Assembly (NCBI GenBank): GCA_949752745.1
Contig: OX457032.1
Coordinates: 10,605,543-10,669,542, forward strand
DNA length: 64,000 bases
Source of the DNA: Protula sp. h YS-2021
Lineage: Eukaryota; Annelida; Polychaeta; Sabellida; Serpulidae
Direction: 5' to 3'
Shown here: piece after piece, positions 1 through 8,648 of the stretch
Layout: each line of letters opens with the position of its first letter
Numbering within the stretch: position 1 is the stretch's first letter
Program-made: the position numbers and the translations under genes
The notes under the pieces: generated by a model
The model's database searches: none
The model's input: the letters and a program-made list of their open reading frames with translations, nothing else
Told to the model about the DNA's origin: nothing

Positions 1-2
1 AA

Positions 3-209
3 ATTTGTTTGAATATATTGCGAGGACATTTACCCTTAAGCTCAAAACGGTATAAGGTATTCAAGCGTGAGCGTCATACCCTACGTACTCTGGCAGACAA
101 GAAGATATCCCTTCGACGAAAAAAGAAGTTGGTGAATCAGAAAGGAGGATTCATTGGAGTTATTGCTAGATTTGCATTGCCCTTGTTAGCAAAGCTGCTG
201 TTAAAATGA
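3..209 (+). CDS. Small basic pX-like capsid peptide, 5' partial
   Basis: The frame is open to the left edge and contains no ATG, so the start probably lies outside the window. The visible 66 residues are strongly basic (many Lys/Arg in the first 45) and end in a Gly-Gly-Phe turn followed by a hydrophobic tail of about 20 residues that would form a membrane-active helix. This layout resembles the small pX/pVI-type peptides of adintoviruses and Polintons, which coat DNA or disturb membranes in the capsid. Its stop codon overlaps the ATG of the next gene (ATGA at 206-209), as expected in a compact virion module. The assignment rests on composition and context, not on a catalytic motif. Confidence 0.55.
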   Translation: MCLNILRGHLPLSSKRYKVFKRERHTLRTLADKKISLRRKKKLVNQKGGFIGVIARFALPLLAKLLLK

Positions 210-780
210 AGCATGCTATGAAAATGGTTCTCATTCCTGAACATGAATACAAACTGTTATTAGAAAAGAAGGGGGGAAACATAGCATCAAAAGAAAAGTC
301 AAGACACTTTTACGTGGGAAACGAACGCGTGAAAAGGCTATGGAAATGTCTCAACTTCTTGGCCGTCATCTACGAACAAGTCAGTCCCAACAACAACCAC
401 CACCACCACCACCACCACCACCACTAGAAAAGCTAGTGTTAAGTCATTTTCAACCTATCTATCATGGAAAAGTGATACAACTTTTAGCAGAACTGAAGAA
501 ACATGGTACGAAATGGACAGAGAAGAATGAACTTGTGTTGAAAACGGGTGATGTCATTACAAATTCTAACATGGTTGATTTGATGAAAGAAGCATTGGTG
601 GCGACAAGAAGAAAAGAACGAACCATACCACCCCATGGTTGGCATCCGTTTATCCAGGAAATTGTCGATGCTAATATTCCAAAAACGACGTTTAGTAAAA
701 AGACCACTCGTGAAGACATTGCAACAGAAATGAAACAGCGTCAGCAAAGACAGTTTCCTAAAGGATGGGAAAATTTTTAA
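206..780 (+). CDS. Conserved virion-module protein of unknown function, broken into two frames
   Basis: The first part (from the ATG at 206) runs in one frame and the second part (to the stop at 778-780) in the -1 frame. The second frame is open well upstream of its own first ATG at 340, back through the basic region after the G6 run at 271-276, so the two parts look like one protein of about 190 residues joined at that run. The N-terminus has a short hydrophobic/acidic segment, then a Lys/Arg-rich stretch, a CAC/CCA triplet tract (395-423) read as polyproline in the second frame and polyhistidine in the first, and a C-terminal half with two short helical segments. Genes of this shape sit between the pX-like peptide and the penton in related elements, but the function is unknown to me. 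The break may be a programmed -1 shift, a mutation or a sequencing error. Confidence 0.5.
395..423 (+). repeat. CAC/CCA triplet tract inside a coding region
   Basis: A run of about nine CCA/CAC triplets. In the frame of the downstream half it encodes polyproline, while in the frame starting at 206 it encodes polyhistidine up to a stop. It marks where the upstream frame has become non-biological. Confidence 0.85.
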
Positions 781-983
781 CATGGTTGAAAGAGCTGTGG
801 TGTTGCCAAGAAGAGAAACCAACTATTCCTGTGAAGATTAGATGCACAAGTGCGTGTTGTGAAGGAGAAGTCCATCATCATCATCACGATGTAAAAGAGG
901 ATGAGACTTTGCATACTTGGTCGAATGGCGCGCGCTGTCCTGAGGTATATAGGCAACGACGACGACGCACCCATACAATTTGA
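765..983 (+). CDS. Small Cys/His-rich protein, hypothetical
   Basis: A 72-residue frame whose ATG overlaps the end of the previous gene by 16 nt. It begins with a short amphipathic segment containing a CC pair, then has a second cluster with C-x3-CC spacing (CTSACC), a five-His run from a CAT repeat, and an Arg-rich tail. Short proteins with CC pairs occur at this place in related elements, which supports a real gene, but the tail runs through the TATA box of the next gene, so the functional part may be only the first 36 residues or so. No function can be assigned. Confidence 0.4.
   Translation: MGKFLTWLKELWCCQEEKPTIPVKIRCTSACCEGEVHHHHHDVKEDETLHTWSNGARCPEVYRQRRRRTHTI
946..952 (+). promoter_or_regulatory. 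TATA box of the penton-like gene
   Basis: TATATAG lies about 50 nt before the ATG at 1001, the same spacing seen for other genes of this element. It sits inside the 3' end of the preceding small frame. Confidence 0.55.
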
Positions 984-1000
984 GGGGTTCCCCGTCCACC

Positions 1001-1765
1001 ATGGAGTCGACAAGCTTTTACATTACTTTGCCTAGCAATGCGAGTATGAACTATTATCCCAACAACAAGGCTTCGAATTATCAAATTCGTATGCCTCGAA
1101 CCATCTATCTGAATGGAAGATATGAAGTGGCTTTAGCTGAAATTCAATATCCGCATACATGGACAACGATGAGACATGGCATGGACTATTCTATTCAGTA
1201 TCGACAACAACCGCTGACAGATGCTGTTCTTGACACTATCAATATTCCTTATGGCTACTACAGATCCATACCGGAGATATGTCAGGCAGTGAATGAAGAA
1301 GCGACTCATTCTATGAAAGATGATCTTAAAGACGCTATTCGGCTAAAGTATGATAAAATTAGACGACGTGTGTTTCTATTTCTAAATTATGGCTTTGAAG
1401 TGTCCTTCTCCAATGGATTAGCTGAGATTTTAGGATTTATCCCAGATCACTGGTATACTGAAACGTGTACAGCTGACCATAAAGCCGATGTGAAACAGGG
1501 GTTTTATACACTGTATGTGTATTGTAGTATTTGTGAACCACAAGTTGTTGGGGATTATTATGTGCCTTTGCTACGTTCTGTTGGGATACAAGGTCATGAT
1601 GGCGACATTGTTATGAAAACGTACGGCGAACCGCACTATGTCCCTGTAAACACATCCAAATTTGACATGATAGAGATGAATATAAAGGACGACACAGGCC
1701 ATACTGTTCCATTTCAAACTGGAAAAGTGATCTGTAAACTCCATTTTCGACCAAAAGCATTATGA
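1001..1765 (+). CDS. Penton-like minor capsid protein
   Basis: A 254-residue protein that matches the single jelly-roll minor capsid (penton-type) proteins of adintoviruses/Polintons. These form the pentamers at capsid vertices. Hallmarks are an N-terminal FYITLPSN segment, the EIQYPHTW motif about 45 residues in, and a C-terminal YCSICEPQVVGD-type strand followed by PLLR. The start at 1001 is chosen over 980 because it has a near-perfect Kozak context (CCACCATGG), lies about 50 nt after a TATA box, and begins the conserved domain. Its stop overlaps the next start (ATGA at 1762-1765). The frame is intact. Confidence 0.88.
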   Translation: MESTSFYITLPSNASMNYYPNNKASNYQIRMPRTIYLNGRYEVALAEIQYPHTWTTMRHGMDYSIQYRQQPLTDAVLDTINIPYGYYRSIPEICQAVNEEATHSMKDDLKDAIRLKYDKIRRRVFLFLNYGFEVSFSNGLAEILGFIPDHWYTETCTADHKADVKQGFYTLYVYCSICEPQVVGDYYVPLLRSVGIQGHDGDIVMKTYGEPHYVPVNTSKFDMIEMNIKDDTGHTVPFQTGKVICKLHFRPKAL

Positions 1766-2118
1766 AAGCCTACACACACGATCCGTCTGCATATCGCAAC
1801 CATTTTCTTCGTCAAGTGGGTGGAGAATTACCAGGATTCAAAGGAGCGCGAATTCAATATGGGGATGGTATTGGTTCAGTACTGGGATCATTGGCTCGTA
1901 GAGCTATTCCACTACTTAAGGCTGGGGCTAAGATCGTTGCGCCACATCTTAAGAAGGCTGCAAAGAATGTTGCGAAAGATGTTACGGACCGAGTAGCACA
2001 GCGTGTGTTTGGTGGTGGTGATGTACATAAAAAGAGAGTGCAACCGACGAAACGTGCCAGAAGACGAAAATCAGCTAGACGGATAGCATCAAAAAAGCAT
2101 AAAAGAGATATCTTTTAA
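1762..2118 (+). CDS. pVI-like membrane-active capsid protein
   Basis: 118 residues. A short N-terminal segment ending in GGELPGFKG is followed by a Gly-rich turn and an amphipathic helix (about residues 36-70), then a very basic tail with KR/RRR clusters that looks like a nuclear-localisation or DNA-binding region. The Gly-Gly before the helix resembles a processing site for the adenain-like protease encoded two genes downstream; that is an inference. The family is equivalent to adenovirus pVI/pX and is thought to disrupt the endosome membrane during entry. It lies between penton and major capsid genes as in other adintoviruses. Confidence 0.75.
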   Translation: MKAYTHDPSAYRNHFLRQVGGELPGFKGARIQYGDGIGSVLGSLARRAIPLLKAGAKIVAPHLKKAAKNVAKDVTDRVAQRVFGGGDVHKKRVQPTKRARRRKSARRIASKKHKRDIF

Positions 2119-2128
2119 AAAAAAAATC

Positions 2129-3502
2129 ATGTCTCTCATTCACAATCATTCGTGCGAATGCAGTCTTTCTCCATTGGAATGGTTTCACGTACCGCCTACG
2201 CAAACTGCTGTAGAGAAAAGTTATAATGTCGACTATCAACCACTGACTACCATTAGAGAGGGTGCTCCCATAGAATTCTACATTCCTGCGAGTACAGAAG
2301 AATATCTGGATTTAAAGAACAGCAAACTTCATATTGTATGTCGCATTCTAAAGGCCGATGGATCAGCGTGTGGCGCAGATGATAATGTCTCTTGCATCAA
2401 TGATGTGTTTAATGGGTTATGGTCTAATATTGAATTGTTTCTGAATGATCGGTTGGTTTCTCATAGCAACAATACTCATGGGTATACCAGCATTATCTCT
2501 CATCTCATCCATGATTCGGAAGAAAGTCTCCATTCCGAGCGCTCTATGCGTCTCATGTACAAGGATACTGCTGGGTCGATGAATAGTTATGAGGTGAAAA
2601 GACCTAATCATGAACAATATGTATCCGGGCTTCATGTCAATGCCGACGGTGGTGACTTGGCTGAGCAAGGAAACAATGGCTTACACCATCGTTATTTGCA
2701 TACACGTCTCAGCCGTGAGTTTATGCTGGCAGGTGGTTTAAGGATAGATTTGTTTGAGCAGGATCGTTATCTTCCGAATGGCATCAGTTTGAAATTGCGT
2801 TTCCATAGACAGAAAGATGACTATGTATTGATGGCTGCAGATAATACCTATAAGGTAGAAGTGAAAGAGGCATTTTTAACCATTCGCAAAGTGAGGGTGA
2901 GTCCAGGCATTCAGTTAGGGCATACAGACGCATTGCTGAAAAGTCCTGCCAAGATCATCATCACTAGAAAAGAATGTAAAGTCTTGGCCATTCCAGCAGG
3001 ATTTCGGTCTTTTGTGAAAGACAACATCTTTTTGGGTCAATTACCAAATCGCATTGTCATTGGTCTGGTTCATAATGAAGCCTTTGGTGGGTCAGTATTG
3101 AGGAATCCATATGATTTCAAACATTTTGATCTGAACTATATGCAACTGTACACGGATGGTGAACCAGTCCTATCCAAACCGCTCAAGCTTGACATTACAC
3201 AGAACAAGTACCTAGACGCTTTTGAAATGCTTTACAAATCGTTTGACCGATTGAAGTGTGAGAAAAGTTCCATTATAAAAAGGGAAGATTGGCCTAGAGG
3301 GTATTCTTTATTTTCGTTCGACTTAACACCGGATTATGATGGTGCTGATCATTTTCCCCTGATCAAGCATGGGAATTTGCGGCTAGAAATGAACTTTGCT
3401 AGGGCTTTGCAACCTACAATCAATGTCATCGTCTATGCTGAATTTGACAACATTATTGAGATCAGTGCCAATCGTAGCATCCAATTCGACTACCAGTCAT
3501 GA
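2129..3502 (+). CDS. Major capsid protein, double jelly-roll (hexon-like)
   Basis: 457 residues, a usual length for the Polinton/adintovirus hexon-like protein that builds the pseudo-hexagonal capsomers. The order of beta-rich segments, the N-terminal YQPL...IREGAPIEFYIP strand, the NGLWSNIELFLNDR segment (about 90-105), and the C-terminal SLFSFDLTPDY and LRLEMNFA segments are typical. No breaks are seen. It starts 10 nt after the previous stop, behind an A-rich leader, and its stop overlaps the start of the protease gene. Confidence 0.9.
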   Translation: MSLIHNHSCECSLSPLEWFHVPPTQTAVEKSYNVDYQPLTTIREGAPIEFYIPASTEEYLDLKNSKLHIVCRILKADGSACGADDNVSCINDVFNGLWSNIELFLNDRLVSHSNNTHGYTSIISHLIHDSEESLHSERSMRLMYKDTAGSMNSYEVKRPNHEQYVSGLHVNADGGDLAEQGNNGLHHRYLHTRLSREFMLAGGLRIDLFEQDRYLPNGISLKLRFHRQKDDYVLMAADNTYKVEVKEAFLTIRKVRVSPGIQLGHTDALLKSPAKIIITRKECKVLAIPAGFRSFVKDNIFLGQLPNRIVIGLVHNEAFGGSVLRNPYDFKHFDLNYMQLYTDGEPVLSKPLKLDITQNKYLDAFEMLYKSFDRLKCEKSSIIKREDWPRGYSLFSFDLTPDYDGADHFPLIKHGNLRLEMNFARALQPTINVIVYAEFDNIIEISANRSIQFDYQS

Positions 3503-3915
3503 ACACGAAGCAGATAGAAGCCATACTGAGCCATGATGCCGCGATCAAAGACTTGTTTCAAGGTGTGTTTGCCATGGACCAGTTACCACCGTCTTTACAA
3601 CGCGGTGCCTATGTCATCAACACCGACGATCATGATGAACCAGGAGAGCATTGGGTGGCAGTGTATTATGACAAAGACCCTGTGGAATACTTTGACTCTT
3701 ATGGACTGTTACCTCTCGATGAGCGTTTAGAAACGTTTTTAAGAAATGACTATATGTATAATTCGATCTCATTACAAACGCCGACATCATCGGCGTGTGG
3801 TTTTTATTGTGTATATTATATATGGCATAGAGCTCGAGGTCAGAGTATGTTTGATATTGTGAATATATTAAAAAGAAAGGATGGGGATTTTATTGTAAAG
3901 GATTTTGTCTATTGA
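3499..3915 (+). CDS. Adenain-like maturation cysteine protease (C5-type)
   Basis: 138 residues. The catalytic triad is readable: His in GEHWVAVY (about residue 53), Asp in EYFDSYG (about 68), and the Gln/Cys pair in QTPTSSACGFYCVYY (Gln about 93, Cys about 99). This is the adenovirus protease (Ulp1-related) fold that cleaves capsid precursors during maturation; pVI-like proteins are the usual substrates. The start overlaps the end of the major capsid gene by four bases, and it is the last gene of the plus-strand module. Confidence 0.88.
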   Translation: MNTKQIEAILSHDAAIKDLFQGVFAMDQLPPSLQRGAYVINTDDHDEPGEHWVAVYYDKDPVEYFDSYGLLPLDERLETFLRNDYMYNSISLQTPTSSACGFYCVYYIWHRARGQSMFDIVNILKRKDGDFIVKDFVY

Positions 3916-4086
3916 CATTATAAACCTTTGTTTTATTAATGGTGTAGTTAAGCTGTAGTTAAGTTGTTGAATAATTGTTCAAGTTTTGAAGAAAAGAAAA
4001 AAGACTCAAGTTTCAAACTGATCTTGTTTTTTATTGTGTTTTCCAAACTCCCCCCTCCCCCCACTTCTTATCTACCAACTACTTTT
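3916..4086. other. Convergent intergenic region with poly(A) signals
   Basis: A short AT-rich gap between the plus-strand virion module and the minus-strand replication module. It holds no gene. Minus-strand AATAAA occurs at 4030-4035, about 50 nt after the last minus-strand stop. Confidence 0.6.
4030..4035 (-). terminator. Poly(A) signal for the minus-strand gene cluster
   Basis: AATAAA on the minus strand, about 52 nt downstream of the stop at 4087; this is the expected distance for the last gene of the cluster. Confidence 0.45.
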
Positions 4087-4476
4087 TTACAGTTTTCTCT
4101 CTCTCAATACATTGATCAATGCATGCCATTCATTACAATTTAAATTAATATAGGTATCATAGACATTACACCCACGTTTGTAAATGCTATGAAAGCTCAC
4201 ATAACGCACATCACCAAACTTTATCACTTTAACAGTTTCATGTTCAGACAGTTTCAGTTCATATCCTTCTTCTAAGTCCATCAGCCGCATCAGCCGCATC
4301 AGCCGCATCAGCCGCATAGGCTGTGTCACCTCAATGGATTTGGTACCCCGCTTGAGTTGTATTCCATCCTCTTTGAATTCAAGCAGAAGATTCTTTCCAA
4401 TCCAATGCGTGTAACAGCGCGTTCCATTCCACTGTGCTGAGGGTGATGATGTCGCAGTCTTCTGTAAGCTCGTCAT
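4087..4476 (-). CDS. PC4-like small protein, copy 4
   Basis: 129 residues from the ATG at 4476. The C-terminal part has four predicted strands followed by a helix with the signature YINLNCNEWHALINVL, which lines up with the strand-turn-helix end of the PC4 (p15) ssDNA-binding domain and with the three neighbouring genes. Between the first strands and the rest lies a run of four Met-Arg-Leu units encoded by a 9-bp tandem repeat. The first 98 nt overlap the upstream gene in another frame, which is unusual, so the true start may be internal. It is probably a nuclear ssDNA-binding or transcription-cofactor-like protein of the element. Confidence 0.5.
   Translation of the reverse strand: MTSLQKTATSSPSAQWNGTRCYTHWIGKNLLLEFKEDGIQLKRGTKSIEVTQPMRLMRLMRLMRLMDLEEGYELKLSEHETVKVIKFGDVRYVSFHSIYKRGCNVYDTYINLNCNEWHALINVLRERKL
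4279..4317 (-). repeat. 9-bp tandem repeat encoding Met-Arg-Leu units
   Basis: Four copies of a 9-bp unit (AGCCGCATC on the plus strand) inside the PC4-like gene. The number of copies keeps the frame, so it adds a flexible insert to the protein. Confidence 0.85.
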
Positions 4477-4732
4477 ATTGGCGAAATTGTACAAACACGT
4501 CTAGACCGTTCTCAGTCACACGCACTTCTAATTCATCCGAGACTGCTAGGAGAAAGCCGGGTATTCTCAACTTGTCTAGGTGATCCTTCAACACGGATTG
4601 GTCATCAAGCGATAGGACGAGATACTGTCCAAAATGCCGTAGCACAATGTCATCACATAAGTTTCTCAAATAGGAGAACCCATATGTCATGGGTTCATAA
4701 TCCATCAAATGGTCGTCTTCCATCTCGTCCAT
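4379..4732 (-). CDS. PC4-like small protein, copy 3
   Basis: 117 residues with an acidic N-terminus (MDEMEDDH). The second half reads as strands LAVSDELEVRV and DVFVQFRQYD followed by IITLSTVEWNALLHAL, which matches the end of PC4 domains, where a strand leads into an amphipathic helix with a conserved Trp. It starts five bases after the stop of copy 2. The shared C-terminal motif with copies 1, 2 and 4 suggests origin by tandem duplication and divergence. Confidence 0.6.
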   Translation of the reverse strand: MDEMEDDHLMDYEPMTYGFSYLRNLCDDIVLRHFGQYLVLSLDDQSVLKDHLDKLRIPGFLLAVSDELEVRVTENGLDVFVQFRQYDELTEDCDIITLSTVEWNALLHALDWKESSA

Positions 4733-4734
4733 GT

Positions 4735-4742
4735 ATTTTATA
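4735..4742 (-). promoter_or_regulatory. TATA-like motif overlapping a stop codon
   Basis: TATAAAAT on the minus strand contains the TAA stop of PC4-like copy 2. It is only a few bases before the first ATG of copy 3, so if active it would produce a transcript starting inside copy 3. Confidence 0.3.
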
Positions 4743-5112
4743 CTCGGATGATGTCGAACAGTGGATGTTGTATAGCTTCTAGGAATCGTAAGATTGCGCG
4801 CCAGTTCTTGATATCAAAGAAGATCAACTGTGCATAGGGTGTATCTGGCACAACTCCCTTATAATCCTTTGGATAATCCTGTAAAAGATTTCTACAGAAT
4901 GTCACACGTATGTTAGAATCATATTCAGCCACCGTCACTTCCAGTTTATTTTCAAGTCTGCGTTTAAACCCAGCTTCAAGCGGTATGTTTTTAAAGTCTT
5001 TCCACACTTCATGTTTAAACCGATAAGCAGAAATTCTCTGAGAACCCATCATCACTTCATTCCTCTCATTTACTTTAAGGTAAACACCATCGTTTAACAT
5101 GAGTGCATTCAT
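4738..5112 (-). CDS. PC4-like small protein, copy 2
   Basis: 124 residues. The N-terminus (LNDGVYLKVNERNEVMMG) has the look of the first PC4 strands. The C-terminal half has strands LEVTVAEYDSNIRVTF and LIFFDIKNWRAILRFLEAI, again a strand followed by a helix carrying a conserved Trp. It is the most divergent of the four and has a longer loop between strands. A GATAAAAGG box lies about 45 nt before the ATG. It was probably derived from the PC4-like gene immediately upstream. Confidence 0.55.
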   Translation of the reverse strand: MNALMLNDGVYLKVNERNEVMMGSQRISAYRFKHEVWKDFKNIPLEAGFKRRLENKLEVTVAEYDSNIRVTFCRNLLQDYPKDYKGVVPDTPYAQLIFFDIKNWRAILRFLEAIQHPLFDIIRV

Positions 5113-5125
5113 GATGGTTACCTGG

Positions 5126-5485
5126 TTATGCGCCGTCGCCTTGTCTGCGAAGCCTTTTATCCACTTCTTTCACCTGCTTCTTCAGCATTTTCCATTCAGG
5201 TATGGTCAGCCAGATACCCTTTTTCGTCGGACGGTTCCTTCCAGTCCCCTCATCTCTGAGGTACTTGCGAATGTTCACCACACCTTCATCGCTTTGTTTC
5301 ATAATCTTGATATACTTTCCATTGCCTAGAGAAAGCATTCCATCCCACGACTGTGGTGGTGGTGGTGCCGCCGTCTCCACTTTTAATTTCTTGATAGTGG
5401 TGGTGGTGGTGGTGGGATTTTTCACGTTCAAGTCTTTCACCGTATCTGTTAGAGTATCCATATCCGTTGTTGCAGATCTCTTCAT
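5126..5485 (-). CDS. PC4-like ssDNA-binding/coactivator protein, copy 1
   Basis: 119 residues from the ATG at 5485; a GTG-started longer frame exists but the ATG fits the promoter spacing. The first 45 residues are low complexity, with a Thr run and PPPP from GTG/CCA triplets. From about residue 48 a clear PC4 domain follows: LSLGNGKYIKI, then VNIRKYLRD, then KKGIWLTIPEWKMLKKQV. Cellular PC4 binds single-stranded and melted promoter DNA; here a role in replication beside the protein-primed polymerase, or in transcription of the element, is likely. It lies directly downstream of the polymerase gene on the same strand. Confidence 0.75.
   Translation of the reverse strand: MKRSATTDMDTLTDTVKDLNVKNPTTTTTTIKKLKVETAAPPPPQSWDGMLSLGNGKYIKIMKQSDEGVVNIRKYLRDEGTGRNRPTKKGIWLTIPEWKMLKKQVKEVDKRLRRQGDGA
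5153..5161 (-). promoter_or_regulatory. TATA-like box of PC4-like copy 2
   Basis: GATAAAAGG on the minus strand, about 41 nt before the ATG at 5112. It lies within the 3' end of copy 1. Confidence 0.35.
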
Positions 5486-5532
5486 GTTCACCCTCAACTC
5501 ACTCACTCTGAAGTTTGGTGAGAGTCCCCCCC

Positions 5533-5540
5533 CTTTTATA
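5533..5540 (-). promoter_or_regulatory. TATA box of PC4-like copy 1, overlapping the polymerase stop
   Basis: TATAAAAG on the minus strand, about 48 nt upstream of the ATG at 5485. The polymerase stop codon TAA (5536-5538) is part of the box, so the two genes abut without spare sequence. Confidence 0.6.
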
Positions 5541-8500
5541 CTGTTGCTGCCGCTGCTGCCTTGTAATGCCCATGCGCCAAAGTGGAATAGCTATCATTCA
5601 ACACGTATCGCTTATCATCAAAGGGGGAGAGAGCTACTTTCCTCAACTTCTCCGAGAAAATCTGGTGGTCATGGCTTCGAATGGTGTGTCCTGTCACCAT
5701 CATCTGCGTTTGGTTGAACAAACTGTCTTTATACTGCTCATGTTTCATCCGTCTTTGACACGCGTAAGTGATACCTTTGGCCGTATGTTTTTCTTTCCCA
5801 CCATACATCATACTGTACATTTTCGGCCGAAGTCCAACAAACTCTTCAATGGGAATGCCCGCCGTCTCATCTTTCATTTTCCCAAGCACTTTCTTGTTCA
5901 CGTTGGAATGCAGGAAATGATTGGGGGGATAGTCACTTGTGTCGAAAAAGTCGGCATCTTCCTGCATATCCTTGTAGATATCATCCGTTTCTATGTCGTA
6001 ACATAGACTGTCGGTGTCGCTGAACAACAACTTGGCGTCGGGATACTTGGTCATGATGTAGTTGTAATGAAAGTCAAACATGAGCACTTTGCTGAGGTCG
6101 AGAATGGTGAAGCCGACTTGAATGGGCTTATCCAGAAGCAAATCCACTTTGTGTAAATGTACCGCGGTCAAATCTTCGTTGAAAATTCTAAATTGGTGGA
6201 ATGACGGTTTGGCTACAACTTTCTTGAACCGCTTTTCCTGGTGAACGAGTTCCACATTGATGCGTTTTCTCACATTTTCCATGGTTTTGCCAAACACAGA
6301 GTTGTTCATCAATTTGAAAAAATCTTTCTCAAACGGGTTCTTGGCCAACTTTCTCTTTTCCGTGTTCAACGAGATGTATTTCGCTAACCATTTGCTCTGT
6401 GCAAACATGATGGCACGATGCACCTTCGTGACTTTCAATCCCAGTGATACATATTGCTGTAAATTTCTATAATGAAGTACATATTTCTTCTTGTCACACA
6501 AGTTGGGAATAAGCTTTTCACTGGGTTTATCTTTCATGTTGAGATCTTTCCGTAGCTTCTGACTATGCTCTGATAATTCTCCCACCTTCACACATTTCCG
6601 TTCTGGAGCTACTTGGTAGTGATTATGACAATCATGAATGGTCTGTGGGTATTCCAAATCCACTTCTAAAATGTATCCAATCTCGTCATCTTCATCCACT
6701 TCCATGAAGTCAATGGATTCTGGCTCGTTCACCCACATAAATCCACTTTCCGGCATGCTTTGTGACATGGCCCAGCCGTACAAGTTGTTCGCATCCAGGT
6801 ACATCAGGTAATGGGTTGGTTTCGTGGGATCATACTCTGCTACGTAGGGGTTATTTGCTTTCGCATACTTGTGTGTGATGACAGATATTCCTCCGCGTAA
6901 GCCTTGTTCAACCATTTGGTACATGTCAATGTCATTGATCAATTCCAACTTCACCTTTGTCGCTTTTAACATCGCATCCCACGACAGGCCTGGCGCTGTG
7001 TAGTAGTGGGCAGGATCCAATTCATAGGTGTTGAGACATACTTGACGAAAGTTTTCAAACACGTCAGCCAGCAGTAACACATCTGATTTCAGGTACAAGT
7101 CATGGTAGTCACCAAATGTAGTACAGTGGAATGTCTCCCACACCTTCTGTGCATGCATATAATCCTCATCACTAATGCCTTCTTCACTAAGCTGACTGTA
7201 AAACTTGTCCTTGGACGGCAATTGTGTTTCAGCAAACTTGGATGGCTCATCCACATAATCGTAGGGGTACACTCCCTTTCTCAACAGTAACTCTTGCTGG
7301 TCGCTATCGTGAATGTGAGAGGTCATGTTATCAAAGTTCTCTTTCCCTACTGCCGCCAGGTTGGATACCAACTTCTGTAGAGACGTACTCATGAACTGAT
7401 AACTGTCCATAAATTTCAGATTGCTCATGGTGAATGCAATATATTTCTCGACGGTGTTGGGAATGACTGTAATCGTTTCATTTTTTAACTTTCCAATTTC
7501 CTCCATGATCAAATGACTGTCATAGCCTCGCAAATTGTGGAAAAAGACAGGGATGATAAAAGAATCTTTATCCCCCTGCTGATCCTTTCGAAATCGGAAT
7601 TGCAAATTGCATTCACTATGTGCAGCTCCACGGTATTTGCCATTGATATGATCATGATCTCTCACACGATCTGCTCCTAGAGGCTCATGACAAATGTAGC
7701 AGTCGACAGCAGTCCTGAAATCCTCTTTGTCTTCACGAGTCATCACCATCTCCTTTGGCTGTTGTAAACCATGCACAATACGATCACGCTCTTTCACCAT
7801 ATGGTCTAAAAAGACTTTCACAGCATTGTCTCCTCGATACAGGACTGGAGCGCGTGTGTCATACTGGCTCACAACCACATAGGCGAAGCTGTTTGGACGA
7901 TGATGCTGGTACCTCACTTCTTCATACTTTTGCGTGAAACATTCAAAGTCGGCATAAATCACAAAAGGTGCTCGCTGTTGTTTGGCTACATTCTTGAACT
8001 TGATGAAGGGTTCCTTAGGGAATGATAAACGTTGTGCTCCATGCTTGCCACACACTTCGCGATGCTTGTCTAACAGATCTTGTCGTGTAAACCCGTGAAG
8101 GCAGTTGAAACAATAAAACATTGCTCCATTATACTTGGTACGATAAGCCATCAGTCTGCTGAAATTCTTGATGAGACAATAATGCCTTGTCTTGTCATTG
8201 CTAATCAAAAGTAAGTTGATTTCTCTCACGCTGTTGGCGCTGGTGTTTCGACTCAGTTGTATCGGAACAACGACCTCCTGTTCATATCCAAACACGTTGA
8301 TGGACACATCATTCTCCTTTTCAAATTTTGGAATGTCCTTAATCGGTGTCGAAAATGTCATACCTTCCACCTTCAATTCCTTCTCAAATACCTTGTATTG
8401 ATGCACACGCCGTGGGTTTCTATCTGTTGAAGGGTGAAGGTGAGCCAGTACTGACCATAAGAAACACTTGTTGTCTTTATTCTTAATGTTTAACACACCT

Positions 8501-8648
8501 TTTGTATTCTTTACTCTCTTCGGCAGTTTGATATAACTGCTCGCTTCCAGAGGTGCTGATGTAGCTGTATGCACTTCAATATACAGGATGTTATCCAACA
8601 CCCAGCCAGACCCTTGTCGCTCATGTTCATCAAACTTGGTAAACAATT
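5536..8648 (-). pseudogene. polB: Protein-primed family B DNA polymerase, C-terminal 1,036 residues; gene split by a retrotransposon
   Basis: The polymerase replicates the linear element from a terminal protein. Visible in order: the Polinton-type N-domain segment KNKDNKCFLWSV (about 55-66), a C2H2-like finger (Cys178, Cys181, His195, Cys199), the exonuclease motif I DFE (about 233), exonuclease II HNLRGYDSH, exonuclease III YLKSDVLLLADVF, polymerase motif A YLDANNLYGWAM, motif B NNSVFGKTMENVR and motif C FSDTDS with both catalytic Asp. All catalytic residues are present. The frame opens at 8648, exactly where the LTR element starts, and the missing N-terminal part lies at 17749-18332. The annotated part has no breaks, so loss of function comes from the insertion and from one frame break in the N-terminal piece. 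Confidence 0.92.
8644..8648. repeat. Target-site duplication CAATT, left copy
   Basis: CAATT directly before the LTR element; the same five bases follow it at 17749-17753. Five bases is the usual duplication size for Ty3/Gypsy insertions. Confidence 0.9.

Noticed and set aside
980..1000. Upstream start for the penton-like protein
   Set aside because: The earlier start is not an ATG in good context, whereas 1001 has a strong Kozak context and begins the conserved domain.
5535..6006. Plus-strand frames opposite the polymerase gene
   Set aside because: Shadows of the polymerase coding sequence.
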